Counted from the first letter of the stretch, positions 51,049 to 59,626 are shown. The stretch: DNA of 64,000 nucleotides from Desulfobaculum xiamenense (GCF_011927665.1 NZ_JAATJA010000001.1:1221019-1285018), one strand, 5' to 3'. The notes: generated from the letters alone by a model not told the origin. Program-made: numbers and translations.

Positions 51049-52439
51049 AGTCCAAGCTCCTGACTGGTGGTGGTCGTGACGCGCGCCGTGGCGCGGTATC
51101 TCGTCTCGTCGTAGATGTGATCCTCGGCCTCGGTCTCCACGTCGTCGGGGTCGCGCTCGGAACGCGGCAGCACCGGAACGGTGCGGATGAAATGCGTACA
51201 CGTGTCGAAGACGAACAGCCCCGGATGCTCCATTGGGCGCTCAAGCCCGGCCTTGAGGAGCTTGCGCACCTTCTCCAACCCGTTGCGACGGCTACCGGGG
51301 CGCTTGTCGGCCCGTTCCCAGCGCACGCCGCGCTTGCCCATATCGTCGGCAATACACACGCCGTTCTCGGCATCGAAAATGGAGGCGTCCGCCGGACCGG
51401 GCAGCACCCTGCGTCCCTTGAGTGCCGGATGCTCGGCCTCGCGCCTACGGATGCCTTCGGCGATCTCCACGGCCAGCATGCGGCATCCCTCGTTGGGCTG
51501 GCCGTTCCAGCCGTACCACTCGGCAACACGCACGAGCGTCCCGCGCGGCAGGCAGCGCATCCGGCCATCGGCCATGCGGACCTCGGTGCCGTCGGACTCA
51601 GCCCACCACCCCACGGAGAAGGGACGCGAGCTGCCCCAGTCGAAGGAGCGGTCGATGCGCCACGAGTGCGGAATCTCGAAGGGCCGCAGCACATGCGACT
51701 CGCGGTCCCACACGTCGTCCACGGCTCCACCCGCCACAATGTCCCAATCCCCATAGAGCCAAGCCCTGCGGCGATTGACGTTGGTGTCCGCCTCAAGGCT
51801 CTTCAGGTAGTCGGGGTCTGCGGCGAGGAGGATGCGATTCTCGCGGATGGATCCGTGCAGGCGCACGCGGATGCGTCCGTTTCCGTCACGGATGGGCACG
51901 CCGGGCGGGGCTGGGTCGATGAAACGGTGCTTGACCCAGTTGTGCCCCTTACCGAAGGGGTTGCAGGTCGCGCGGTACTTGCGGGGAACGCGCGGGTCCG
52001 AGGAACGGCAGCAGGCCTTCATGGCGTCGTAGCAGTCCGGCCCGGCCCAGTTGGTCAGTTCCTCCCACCCGATCCATGGGTACTCGTGCCCGTGGTAGTT
52101 CCAGTAGTCGTCGGGCCGATTCATGTACCGCAGGAGCAGCTCCTCCCCGCCCGGCCACCGCCAGCCCATGTCGGACTCGTTGAAGCGCGCGCCGGGGAAG
52201 ATGCGCCGGAACCACTTCTTCGTCTTGACCACGACGTCCGAGAGCTGCTTGTACGTCTCGCGAAAAAGAATGCCGCGCCACGACAGGCCGAAGCCAAGGC
52301 CCACGTGCTGCGCGAAGTCCATGATCAGGGCATCGGTCTTCCCCGGTCCGCGTGTGCCCTCGTACAAGCATTCGAAATGCGGACACGAGAGGAAGAGGCT
52401 CTGGCTGCCCGGCTGCGGGGTCCAGACCACATCAGCCAT
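51045..52439 (-). CDS. Terminase large subunit
   Basis: This 464-residue packaging motor has an N-terminal ATPase with Walker A GTRGPGKT (residues 28-35), a Walker B region ending WIGWEELTNW, and a coupling stretch YRATCNPFGKGHNW. The C-terminal half is the RNase H-like nuclease, starting around SFDWGSSRPFSVGWW with the first catalytic aspartate. It overlaps TerS by eight nt and the portal by four nt. Confidence 0.93.
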   Translation of the reverse strand: MADVVWTPQPGSQSLFLSCPHFECLYEGTRGPGKTDALIMDFAQHVGLGFGLSWRGILFRETYKQLSDVVVKTKKWFRRIFPGARFNESDMGWRWPGGEELLLRYMNRPDDYWNYHGHEYPWIGWEELTNWAGPDCYDAMKACCRSSDPRVPRKYRATCNPFGKGHNWVKHRFIDPAPPGVPIRDGNGRIRVRLHGSIRENRILLAADPDYLKSLEADTNVNRRRAWLYGDWDIVAGGAVDDVWDRESHVLRPFEIPHSWRIDRSFDWGSSRPFSVGWWAESDGTEVRMADGRMRCLPRGTLVRVAEWYGWNGQPNEGCRMLAVEIAEGIRRREAEHPALKGRRVLPGPADASIFDAENGVCIADDMGKRGVRWERADKRPGSRRNGLEKVRKLLKAGLERPMEHPGLFVFDTCTHFIRTVPVLPRSERDPDDVETEAEDHIYDETRYRATARVTTTTSQELGL

Positions 52440-52932
52440 CGTCCCCGCTCTTCTGGCCCGCCCCGTGCCCGGCGGCGGCCTTGTCCCATGCGGCGGGATC
52501 AGCGGTGCCGGGCACCATAAGCACCCCGCCCTTGACCTCTCCGGAATGGTCGAGATTCAGCCTGTCACCGTACTTCTTCGGCAGCAGCTTCGCGGCCAGC
52601 CACTTGCGCGTGTCCACCCGCAGCTTCGAGCGCTGGATCCACTCCACATCAGGCCCGTCATACTCATCACCGCCGCGTGTGGTGCGGGTCACGGTGTCGC
52701 GGGTTGCGTCGTCGGCGATGTCCAGCATCTCCTCCACCAGCCGCTCCACCTGCACTTCCTTCGCGCGCGCGTACTGCTCCCGAAACCCCTCCCGCTCCGC
52801 GAGCCAGCGGAACACCGTCGACATGGCGGGCATGTCCGCCTCGGCACAGATGGCGCGCACGGAGTCCCCCTCGGCGATGCGGCTGCAGATGGTCTCCGCA
52901 AGGCGGGCACTGAACCGCGACGGCCTGCCCAT
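52432..52932 (-). CDS. Terminase small subunit
   Basis: This 166-residue protein has an N-terminal helix-turn-helix (AICAEADMPAMSTVFRWLAE) that binds the packaging site, a central oligomerisation helix (QVERLVEEMLDIADDATRD) and a flexible C-terminal segment that contacts TerL (KKYGDRLNLDHSGEVKG). It overlaps TerL by eight nt. Confidence 0.9.
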   Translation of the reverse strand: MGRPSRFSARLAETICSRIAEGDSVRAICAEADMPAMSTVFRWLAEREGFREQYARAKEVQVERLVEEMLDIADDATRDTVTRTTRGGDEYDGPDVEWIQRSKLRVDTRKWLAAKLLPKKYGDRLNLDHSGEVKGGVLMVPGTADPAAWDKAAAGHGAGQKSGDDG

Positions 52933-52935
52933 GCC

Positions 52936-53241
52936 TCACTCCCTGCCCCGTCCGTCGGCCAGGGCCTCGGCTCCGGCGCTGTCGGGCCGCTCGCGGTGGG
53001 TGTCGCGGCTGCGCTGCCACCACTGTTCCTCGATGCGCCGAAGCACGCCGTCCATCCGTTCAAGGATGGTCTCCATGCGCTCAAGCCGGGGCTGCGCCTG
53101 CTCGCGAAAGGCGGTGTTGGCCTCCACGTCGCGCCGGATGCCGCCGATCCACACGGCGGCACCGATGAGCGCGACAAGCAGCGTCCAGATTACGGCGCAC
53201 CACGCCGGACGAAGCTCGCCGTTATCCTCCCGCTTGACCAT
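52936..53241 (-). CDS. Small membrane protein with coiled coil (spanin- or DUF2730-like)
   Basis: This 101-residue protein has one TM helix (WCAVIWTLLVALIGAAVWIGG) followed by a charged coiled coil (ERMETILERMDGVLRRIEEQ). In related phages such genes lie just before TerS and act as inner-membrane spanins or unknown late proteins. It starts six nt after the upstream gene. Confidence 0.65.
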   Translation of the reverse strand: MVKREDNGELRPAWCAVIWTLLVALIGAAVWIGGIRRDVEANTAFREQAQPRLERMETILERMDGVLRRIEEQWWQRSRDTHRERPDSAGAEALADGRGRE

Positions 53242-53247
53242 GCCCGC

Positions 53248-53808
53248 CTACTCCCTGCGGAACTCGCGCACGAGGCGCGCGATGTCGCGGACGATGGCGG
53301 CCAGTTCCGTACGCCGCGCCAGCAGTTCCCCTGCGCACTCAGGTTCGGGACCGGCGGCGTAGAGTTCGGCGGCATGGCGTAGCAGCGGCAACAGCGCGTC
53401 GGCCTTCTCGATGATCGGGCCGACCTTGGCCGCGAGCTTTGCGGCCTCCTCGGCGTTGAGTTCCGACAGCAGCAATTCGTATCCCGCGATGGCCGTCTCG
53501 TATGCGGCCTCGGCCTGCGCAACGTGAAGCATGATTTCCTCGGGCGTGGGCGTGTCGGGTGCGCCGTCGCCCTGCCTGCCGGAGCAGCCGGGCACGAGGA
53601 CCAGAGCGACGAGCAGCACGAAGGCCAGCATCAGCGACATGCAGACCTTCGGGAGTTTCCCGAGGGCCTTGAGCACGGCCTTGAGGCTGGTGAGGATGAG
53701 ATCGTCGTATTTGGTGGGGCTGAGCGCGACGGCCTTGTCAGCCACGATCAGCGCGGTGGGAATGAGCCAGTCGGCGTTCGCCGCGAGCCATGCGAGAACG
53801 GCTTCCAT
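53248..53808 (-). CDS. Phage membrane protein with holin-like N-terminus and lipobox
   Basis: This 186-residue protein starts at ATG 53808 with GAGAGG eight nt upstream. The N-terminal 55 residues have a hydrophobic face (WLIPTALIVADKAVALSPTK) seen in small phage membrane proteins. A second hydrophobic stretch (MSLMLAFVLLVALVLVPGCSG) then ends in a lipobox-like VPGC, so an internal start could yield an outer-membrane lipoprotein. The rest is helical and coiled coil. A role in lysis (holin or o-spanin) is possible. Confidence 0.6.
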   Translation of the reverse strand: MEAVLAWLAANADWLIPTALIVADKAVALSPTKYDDLILTSLKAVLKALGKLPKVCMSLMLAFVLLVALVLVPGCSGRQGDGAPDTPTPEEIMLHVAQAEAAYETAIAGYELLLSELNAEEAAKLAAKVGPIIEKADALLPLLRHAAELYAAGPEPECAGELLARRTELAAIVRDIARLVREFRRE

Positions 53809-53953
53809 GATGCGCACCTCTCAAGCGTCGGGGTCATTGTGGAGCCGCCAGCGGTAGTGCCGCATGGCCCATGTCCGCACCGTGGCCGAACGGCGGGGGT
53901 CGTCGTCGGGCAGTGGGCGGGCAGGAACGGGATCGGGCGGTGCCGCGGGTCGG

Positions 53954-54094
53954 CTAACGGCGGGGGAGGATGCGGCGGTAGATGTGGCGCTCGTAGAAGG
54001 CCGAGAACGTTCGCGCCCAGCCGCGCAGGCCGAAGCCGCGCAACCGGCAGTAGACGTGGAGGGGGTTGAGGTGATGTTCGAGGAATCGCCGCAC
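53954..54094 (-). CDS. 46-residue basic phage microprotein (NPLHVYCRLR type)
   Basis: This GTG-started frame encodes VRRFLEHHLNPLHVYCRLRG and continues to a TAG at 53954. It ends with a basic helix (SAFYERHIYRRILPRR). The NPLHVYCRLR motif is a recurrent feature of very short phage proteins next to Mor-like genes and terminases. A GGGG-type ribosome site lies six nt before GTG. It was missed because of its length and GTG start. Confidence 0.65.
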   Translation of the reverse strand: MRRFLEHHLNPLHVYCRLRGFGLRGWARTFSAFYERHIYRRILPRR

Positions 54095-54175
54095 ATATCG
54101 CCCCGCATGTCCGATGGTTTCAGAACATGGCGGGAGCGTTAGCCGCGATGCGGGACATTTGTGAGGAAAAGGATG

Positions 54176-54394
54176 TCACTCCGGCGAGGAAAGAAGCCGC
54201 CGGATATGCCGGGGGGACCGGCCAATGGAAGCGGCGATGGCCTCGATGCGCACGCCTCGCGAGTGCATCTCGCACGCGTCGCGCCGCACCGTGCGCGGCA
54301 GCCGGGGCAGATACACTCGGCTCCCGCCCGCATACCGCGCCAACAACCGCGCAGCCTCTTCGCCGATCACGTCACAGAGTTCGTCGAATGTCAT
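54176..54394 (-). CDS. Mor-like transcription activator
   Basis: This 72-residue protein resembles the Mor/C activator family of Mu: an N-terminal dimerisation part (FDELCDVIGEEAARLLARYA) and a C-terminal helix-turn-helix (GVRIEAIAASIGRSPRHIRR). The start is ATG 54394, with GGAGG five nt upstream. It lies between the KAP gene and the late genes, the Q position in lambda, so it is the best candidate for the late-gene activator. Confidence 0.8.
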   Translation of the reverse strand: MTFDELCDVIGEEAARLLARYAGGSRVYLPRLPRTVRRDACEMHSRGVRIEAIAASIGRSPRHIRRLLSSPE

Positions 54395-54517
54395 GAGGGC
54401 CTCCATCGTCAGGCTGTACCCCAAAATCTGTCCGAGGACTAACCTAGTAGCTAAACTTATTCAGATCCATAATGCATCTCCAACATTTTAAAAAATAAAT
54501 TAATATTACAAACAGCG

Positions 54518-56644
54518 TCAACTGCGCAACACTCCACAATCTTTCCACTCATCTAAAGCACGTCTTAATTCCATTAACAAAACTTCATCGAGACCATCCT
54601 TCTCTGCTAAAGCGTTCCATCCATCTTTATCCATTAAAATTTTCAGATCACTTACTTCAAAATAAGGCCAATTCATTTTTTTTGTGTCATGCCACCCCCA
54701 GCGGGCCATTCCGAGCAAGAATTCGTTAGGTTGGTCAGCTATGAATCTATCTCTAATCGCAGACGACTCGCTCGGCCAAAGAAGAAACAAATGCCGAATG
54801 TATACATCATCAGCTAGATTATATTGCCCAGAATCGATTTGGGCTTGCAAAGTAACCCAAGCCTCCTTTTTTAATGCGATCAACCTCTCTTCTTCTAGTC
54901 CATGTCTTTCCTGCAAAGCAAAAATAAACCGTGGCACCAAATCAATCACATTGGCACATTCAACTGCATACTCCAGCAAATATACCTGCTCTTCATATCT
55001 AAAACTCTCCCATATTGTGCACAAAAGTTGTTCGAGAATCGACCTGTTAAACCGGTCTCTAGTTTTATTTTGCGGATACATGTTCATCAAGACAACGAAC
55101 AAATTTTCTACTTTATATTCCAGGAATTGATGCCAAGTTCGCAATAGCTGTCCAACAAGTTTGGGATACAGAGATAAAAATTCAGTTATTTTATAGGTAA
55201 GACTTTCGAGCGAATGAGAACTCTTAGCCAACGAGTCAACCACATACTGTGGCGCCACACCTTCTGTCAGCTGATAATAAAAGTACGTGTCAAAATTAAT
55301 CTGCGACTGAATGCCCAGTGGTATCTTACCTTCATTTTCCTTTACATTAAAGATCTTCATTATCTGATCAGATTTTGAAAGCTTCGCATAAAATAAAAAC
55401 GACACTGCTTTTTCAACCGCATCCCTATTTGTACTTGACGAATATTCCATTAAGCGTTCTTTCCAAATATCTTCATCGGAAAGCTTGTCTGCATTTACAT
55501 CATGGCACACCCCCGTCTTCGTAAGAAACAACTTTTCCTTATATATATACAAATACACTTCGGGTTCGAACAGTCTTAACACTTCAATTATGATAAAATC
55601 GACAGGAACAACCTCGATTTTTCCACCAACGACGAGCGTTTCCAGCGGCAATACCATTGAATTAATTAGCCGCTTAACATCCCTTTGTGATTTTATAAAT
55701 GGCGCAACGACATCAACATAATGTTCATCATTATGTCGCAAGCAAATTTCTATACCATGTGCACCAAAGAGCTTTTCAAGCTCACTCACAAAAAAATTCA
55801 TAACACAATGCGCCTGCGGACGGGGAATGGGATAAACAACCTGCACAATCTTATCGAGATAAGATACACCGCTACGGCTCTTTCCAAGCGCATCGTCAAC
55901 AATTTTTCTATCGAATAAAAGCAAAAAAACAAAGTTATTAATATCAGCCTGGCACTTCACAAACTGGATTATACATCGTATTTTTTCATTATTAAGCCTA
56001 TCTACATCATCAATAACCACTAAAACTTTATCAACACCCGACTTTATTAAGGCTTCGGAGATACCTCGCTTGCGCTCTTCAAGACTTAGGTCAGATCGAA
56101 AAAATGCTGACAAAAGATGCAAAAACGCAAACTTTAGCATATTGAATAACAACAAAGATCCAACTAACACCATAGCGATTATAGACAACACCCCTTCAAC
56201 TGCGGCCTGTTCACACACCCCAGCCGACACAAGAGACGTCGCGACAACAGCGCCCCACACCCCAAACTCGTCCCAAGCTGCTTTCAGACTATACCGACCA
56301 GTCATCGCATGCATGGCTTTCCTAACTTTTCCGCCACCTTTGCAATGAAATTTCTGGGCAAGCTCCTCAAAAAACAACTTCGTCAGCGACTCAGCATCCG
56401 AAAAATTCCATGGACAAAACTCCACTATCCTTAAACCATCATCTGGTTTTTTCCTTATATATTCCAGAACCATATTCTTCATTGATGTCTTGCCTGCGCC
56501 CCAAGGCCCATCAAACGCAATCACCAACGGGTCGTTTTCTTTATACCTTATAATCTCGCAGGCCGCGCGATGAGCAATTTCTTTTCTATCGAACGCATCT
56601 TCCTTCACACTCTGAATCGCACGGTCTGGGTTAATCACATACAT
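54518..56644 (-). CDS. KAP family P-loop NTPase with TM helices (prophage cargo)
   Basis: This 708-residue protein is a KAP NTPase. Walker A is GPWGAGKTS (residues 46-54), and Walker B is VLVVIDDVDRL (about 210-220). Two TM helices lie between them (about 130-180), the KAP hallmark. The C-terminal 400 residues are helical and unassigned. F-plasmid PifA, which blocks phage T7, is a KAP member, and several anti-phage systems include KAP ATPases. Here it is AT-rich, lies between lysis and late-regulator genes, and has its own GGAG ribosome site. A defence or exclusion role is inference from family and position. Confidence 0.85.
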   Translation of the reverse strand: MYVINPDRAIQSVKEDAFDRKEIAHRAACEIIRYKENDPLVIAFDGPWGAGKTSMKNMVLEYIRKKPDDGLRIVEFCPWNFSDAESLTKLFFEELAQKFHCKGGGKVRKAMHAMTGRYSLKAAWDEFGVWGAVVATSLVSAGVCEQAAVEGVLSIIAMVLVGSLLLFNMLKFAFLHLLSAFFRSDLSLEERKRGISEALIKSGVDKVLVVIDDVDRLNNEKIRCIIQFVKCQADINNFVFLLLFDRKIVDDALGKSRSGVSYLDKIVQVVYPIPRPQAHCVMNFFVSELEKLFGAHGIEICLRHNDEHYVDVVAPFIKSQRDVKRLINSMVLPLETLVVGGKIEVVPVDFIIIEVLRLFEPEVYLYIYKEKLFLTKTGVCHDVNADKLSDEDIWKERLMEYSSSTNRDAVEKAVSFLFYAKLSKSDQIMKIFNVKENEGKIPLGIQSQINFDTYFYYQLTEGVAPQYVVDSLAKSSHSLESLTYKITEFLSLYPKLVGQLLRTWHQFLEYKVENLFVVLMNMYPQNKTRDRFNRSILEQLLCTIWESFRYEEQVYLLEYAVECANVIDLVPRFIFALQERHGLEEERLIALKKEAWVTLQAQIDSGQYNLADDVYIRHLFLLWPSESSAIRDRFIADQPNEFLLGMARWGWHDTKKMNWPYFEVSDLKILMDKDGWNALAEKDGLDEVLLMELRRALDEWKDCGVLRS

Positions 56645-56705
56645 CTATTGTCTCCATCCATCTAACATCTTTTACAATCGTAAAATCGTCCGTTTCGAAA
56701 TTTCC

Positions 56706-56840
56706 TTACCCACCAATACAACACGCAAGCAATCCATACCAAACCCAATCAACCGTAATTGCGATATCATTTTCCTCACGATCCTTCTCGGAACGTAGCC
56801 AGATTTCTTCCCACGTGGCGATGGCGCGTTCCTCGTTCAT
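56706..56840 (-). CDS. 44-residue protein after endolysin
   Basis: This small protein (MNEERAIATWEEIWLRSEKD onward) has an acidic helix and a short hydrophobic C-terminus (VDWVWYGLLACCIGG). Its ATG overlaps the endolysin stop (ATGA), so it is translated with it. A lysis accessory role is possible. Confidence 0.65.
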   Translation of the reverse strand: MNEERAIATWEEIWLRSEKDREENDIAITVDWVWYGLLACCIGG

Positions 56841-57421
56841 CGCACGCCCTCCCGCACGGCGATGGTTCGGTTGAGCCAGCCGAGGAGAAAGGTTCGTGCC
56901 CAGTCGCGGGCGGCAAGGCGGGTGTAGTGGCTCACGCGGCGCATGACTAGGGAATCGAGGATGCCCAGCCCATAGCCCTCCCTGTTCGCCCTGCCGAGCA
57001 CCGACAGTGTGTTGGGACCGATGTTGCCATCCACGCGCAGGACCGCCCGCAGAGAAGAGCGCCGTTCGTTTAGCGCCTCCTGGAGCCATACCGCCGTGCG
57101 CCTGCGCCCCACGTTCACCGCGGTATCGAACAGCACCGGGGCCAACTGCCACGACTGCGCCAACACATCGTCCAGCCGAAGGCGATCCCAGAAGTAGCGC
57201 CGGTAGATGTCCGCCGCCTGCGCAGCGTCCATCGCCGCCACGTCCTGCCACGTCACGGTGCCGTCGCGATTCAGATCCGCATCGCGCAGGGGCAGTTCCC
57301 GCAGGAACCGGAAGCTGACGCCGTATTTCGTCGCCCCGCCTGGGTCGCTCGGGTCGTTGGTGAATCGCTCGCCGCCTTCCCACCGCAGCACGAATTCAAG
57401 AGCCTTCTCGAACGCCGCCAT
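56837..57421 (-). CDS. GH108-type endolysin (N-acetylmuramidase)
   Basis: This 194-residue muramidase cleaves the peptidoglycan backbone for lysis. The GH108 N-terminal motif is clear: WEGGERFTNDPSDPGGATKYG, with catalytic Glu15. Residues 49-60 (DLNRDGTVTWQD) form a perfect EF-hand-like loop, so calcium may stabilise it. The C-terminal part (RVDGNIGPNTLSVLGR) resembles the peptidoglycan-binding PG_binding_3 domain. No signal peptide is seen, so a holin is needed. Confidence 0.88.
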   Translation of the reverse strand: MAAFEKALEFVLRWEGGERFTNDPSDPGGATKYGVSFRFLRELPLRDADLNRDGTVTWQDVAAMDAAQAADIYRRYFWDRLRLDDVLAQSWQLAPVLFDTAVNVGRRRTAVWLQEALNERRSSLRAVLRVDGNIGPNTLSVLGRANREGYGLGILDSLVMRRVSHYTRLAARDWARTFLLGWLNRTIAVREGVR

Positions 57422-57599
57422 TGCGCGTTGCCTCCAGTTCCAGATTGAGTCTTCCGAGTTCCTCGGACAGTTCCCGATTCCGTTTCTTCAACGCTTCGAC
57501 CTCATTCTCCAGTTGCCGCTGCCGCCGCACGTGGGCGTCCACCGCCCGCAGGTGCGCCGCCACCGGCATGCCGTCCGTCGGCACCTTGCGTTCACGCAT
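57396..57599 (-). CDS. Small coiled-coil phage protein
   Basis: This 67-residue protein starts at ATG 57599 and has a central coiled coil (RQLENEVEALKKRNRELSEE). It overlaps the endolysin start by 26 nt and the preceding nuclease end by eight nt. No family was recognised; a regulatory or lysis-related role is possible. Confidence 0.6.
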   Translation of the reverse strand: MRERKVPTDGMPVAAHLRAVDAHVRRQRQLENEVEALKKRNRELSEELGRLNLELEATRNGGVREGS

Positions 57600-58080
57600 C
57601 GCCCTGCCCTCCACCGAGGTAATCGACCAGCGCCGCGATGGCCTGTCGCGCACCATGGCAGACCTCCACCCGATGCCCCTCCGCCCGCAGCCGCACCACG
57701 ATGGCCTCCTGCCGCGCTGTGAGGGTGTTGCGACCGACCTTCATTTCGATCCACAGGCCATGGTGGGCACCGCGTGCGACGGGCAGATGCACGTCCGGCA
57801 CTCCGGCCCGCACGCCCTCGGCCTTCAGCTTCACGGCCACGCCGCGATGCCGATGCCCGCCGTTGGGAATGGCGTAGAGCAATGCCAACTCCGGCATGGC
57901 GGATTCCATGCTCCGCGCCCACGCGAAGAGCGCCACCTGTTCCTCGTGCTCGCTCGCTGCGACTGCGGGCATGGTCACCCGCTGAGCGGACCGCGAAACG
58001 TCCGGCGAACGCCGCCGCAGGGGAAGTCTGCCAGTGCGGAAGTATTCCTGCGCCTCCTGCGCGGTCCATCGTTCACTCAT
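57592..58080 (-). CDS. VRR-NUC domain nuclease
   Basis: This 162-residue protein has a C-terminal VRR-NUC fold: IPNGGHRHRGVAVKLKAEGV, then GVPDVHLPVARG and WIEMKVGRNTLTARQEAIV with the catalytic D...E-x-K pattern. VRR-NUC enzymes act on branched DNA; in phages they help replication or packaging by resolving junctions. ATG 58080 is preferred over the long upstream extension, which overlaps the next gene out of frame. Confidence 0.85.
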   Translation of the reverse strand: MSERWTAQEAQEYFRTGRLPLRRRSPDVSRSAQRVTMPAVAASEHEEQVALFAWARSMESAMPELALLYAIPNGGHRHRGVAVKLKAEGVRAGVPDVHLPVARGAHHGLWIEMKVGRNTLTARQEAIVVRLRAEGHRVEVCHGARQAIAALVDYLGGGQGDA

Positions 58081-58297
58081 CGCCCACCCCGGCAGCGCGC
58101 AGGGCATCGAGGGCGTCCGAGGCGATGGAAAAGACCACCGTGTTCGACGCCGCGCCGTCCAGCGCCAGCATCCGCAGCGCCCGAAACTGCCGCAGGCACT
58201 GCGCGAGAAGCTGCGCGGCTTCCAGTTCCCGTGCCGCGCAGCCAAGCGTAGAGCCGCTGATCCCCACCGCGTCCAGATGTCCCATGCCGTCGCTCAT
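58073..58297 (-). CDS. Small phage early protein
   Basis: This 74-residue helical protein (MSDGMGHLDAVGISGSTLGC onward) starts at ATG 58297 with GGGAGG four nt upstream. It overlaps both neighbours slightly. Function unknown. Confidence 0.65.
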   Translation of the reverse strand: MSDGMGHLDAVGISGSTLGCAARELEAAQLLAQCLRQFRALRMLALDGAASNTVVFSIASDALDALRAAGVGDE

Positions 58298-58908
58298 GAT
58301 GCCTCCCTGTCGAAACCCCGCCCGGCCAGCACCCGTGCGCCCCACAGCCGGACATGCCTGTTGCCGCACACGCAGCGGCCGCTTGTGTCGCCCCAGCGGT
58401 AGCGCTGACGCGGCACGGTCCCACCCCGATGGCGGAGCATCCGCACGATGTTCTCGACCGCGCGCGGGGCAAGGCCTTCGCGCTTGGCCTCGCGGTTGAA
58501 GGCCTCCACGAATTCGCGCAACAGCACCCGGCGATGCGCGTCCCACGGTGCGGATTCGAGGGTTCGGGCAAGGACGATCTCCACGGGTACGGCGGGTGGC
58601 GAAGGTGGCGGAGGCGGCAAGGTTCGGGGCTTGCGCGGCTTGAGATTCCGCGAGCCGCGCGGGCGTCCCATGGGCCGCCGTTCCGGAGCGGTCGCGACGG
58701 CCCCGGCCTCGGCCTGCCGCCACGCGGTGCAGGTCATGCACTCGTGGGGCCGGGGCATGCCCATGGCCCAGCTAAACGACAACGGGCGCTCTCGGATGGA
58801 GCGGCACGCATCCGGGGTCAGGTTCATGCGCAGCGCCTCGCAACGGAAGGTATGCCGCGCCAGCCATTCCCGCTGGTCATGCTCGGAGAGGCGGCTAGAA
58901 GGGCACAT
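58294..58908 (-). CDS. Phage early protein with Cys motif
   Basis: This 204-residue protein starts at ATG 58908 inside the ssb end (14-nt overlap). It has cysteines near the start (RHTFRCEALRM, then HECMTCTAW) that may bind zinc, a Pro-rich linker (LPPPPPSPPAVP) and a C-terminal part with CVCGNRHVRLWG. I do not recognise the family. The context suggests a replication or recombination role. Confidence 0.6.
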   Translation of the reverse strand: MCPSSRLSEHDQREWLARHTFRCEALRMNLTPDACRSIRERPLSFSWAMGMPRPHECMTCTAWRQAEAGAVATAPERRPMGRPRGSRNLKPRKPRTLPPPPPSPPAVPVEIVLARTLESAPWDAHRRVLLREFVEAFNREAKREGLAPRAVENIVRMLRHRGGTVPRQRYRWGDTSGRCVCGNRHVRLWGARVLAGRGFDREAS

Positions 58909-59374
58909 CGTCCATCCCCGAGGCTTCGGAAGGAAACGCGGGCCCGAGGTCCTCCTCGCCCCAGCTCTCCGGGGTACCATGCGAACCGCCCTGCCGCGCG
59001 CAGGCTTGCCGTCCGCCGTCGGCAGCGTTCTGCTCACGCTTGCGTGGGGAATCGAGGAACTGCACCCGCTGCGCGCGAATCTCCGTGGTGTAGCGGTCGG
59101 AACCGTCCTGCGCCTGCCACTTGCTGGTGTTCAGGCTGCCTTCGACGTAGACGAGGCTGCCCTTGCTCAAGTGGTTCGCGCAGGGTTCGGCCTGCCGCCC
59201 GAAGATCGTGACGCGGTGCCACTGCGTGCGCTCGACGCGCTCGCCGTGCTGGTTGGTGTACGAATCGTCCGTGGCCACGCTGAGGGTGGTCACGGGCTGG
59301 CCGTCGCGGGTGTAGCGCAACTCGGGGTCACGCCCCAGACGGCCGATGATGGACGCCCTGTTCAGGCTCGGCAT
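58895..59374 (-). CDS. ssb: Single-stranded DNA-binding protein
   Basis: This 159-residue SSB has the OB fold (MPSLNRASIIGRLGRDPELR, then TQWHRVTIFGRQAEPCANHL and GSLVYVEGSLNTSKW), a flexible Gly/Gln-rich linker, and the acidic tip MDDVPF that recruits partner proteins. It lies in the phage replication block and is likely a phage copy. Confidence 0.93.
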   Translation of the reverse strand: MPSLNRASIIGRLGRDPELRYTRDGQPVTTLSVATDDSYTNQHGERVERTQWHRVTIFGRQAEPCANHLSKGSLVYVEGSLNTSKWQAQDGSDRYTTEIRAQRVQFLDSPRKREQNAADGGRQACARQGGSHGTPESWGEEDLGPAFPSEASGMDDVPF

Positions 59375-59423
59375 ACCCGGTCCTCCGGTCTGGCGGTCGG
59401 GATGGCTCCTGACCGCACGGGTT

Positions 59424-59618
59424 TCACGTTCTCCGGCCCTTGCGGCCAGACTCGGCCTCGCGCAGACGGATGACCTGCATCCGCGCCCGAATGCCCTCCT
59501 CGTCCCACTCGCAGCACCCGTCGATGACCTCGCCGAAGCAGTCGCCGAAGTACGGCCGATTTGCGCAGCAATACTTGCAGGCCAGCGGATACCGACGGCG
59601 CACCTCGGCGGGATCCAT
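59424..59618 (-). CDS. Small Cys-rich phage protein
   Basis: This 64-residue protein (MDPAEVRRRYPLACKYCCAN onward) carries CKYC and a second C...CC group (DCFGEVIDGCCEWDEEG), probably a zinc site. It starts nine nt after the previous gene. Its ribosome site is weak, and the longer track frame overlaps the upstream gene out of frame. Function unknown. Confidence 0.6.
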   Translation of the reverse strand: MDPAEVRRRYPLACKYCCANRPYFGDCFGEVIDGCCEWDEEGIRARMQVIRLREAESGRKGRRT

Positions 59619-59626
59619 GCCGCGCG

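Noticed and set aside
53821-54108. 95-residue minus-strand frame ending WAMRHYRWRLHNDPDA
   Set aside because: Its first two-thirds are a Ser/Thr/Ala shadow of the NPLHVYC microprotein. The last 20-40 residues might be a real short coding end, but no start was found.
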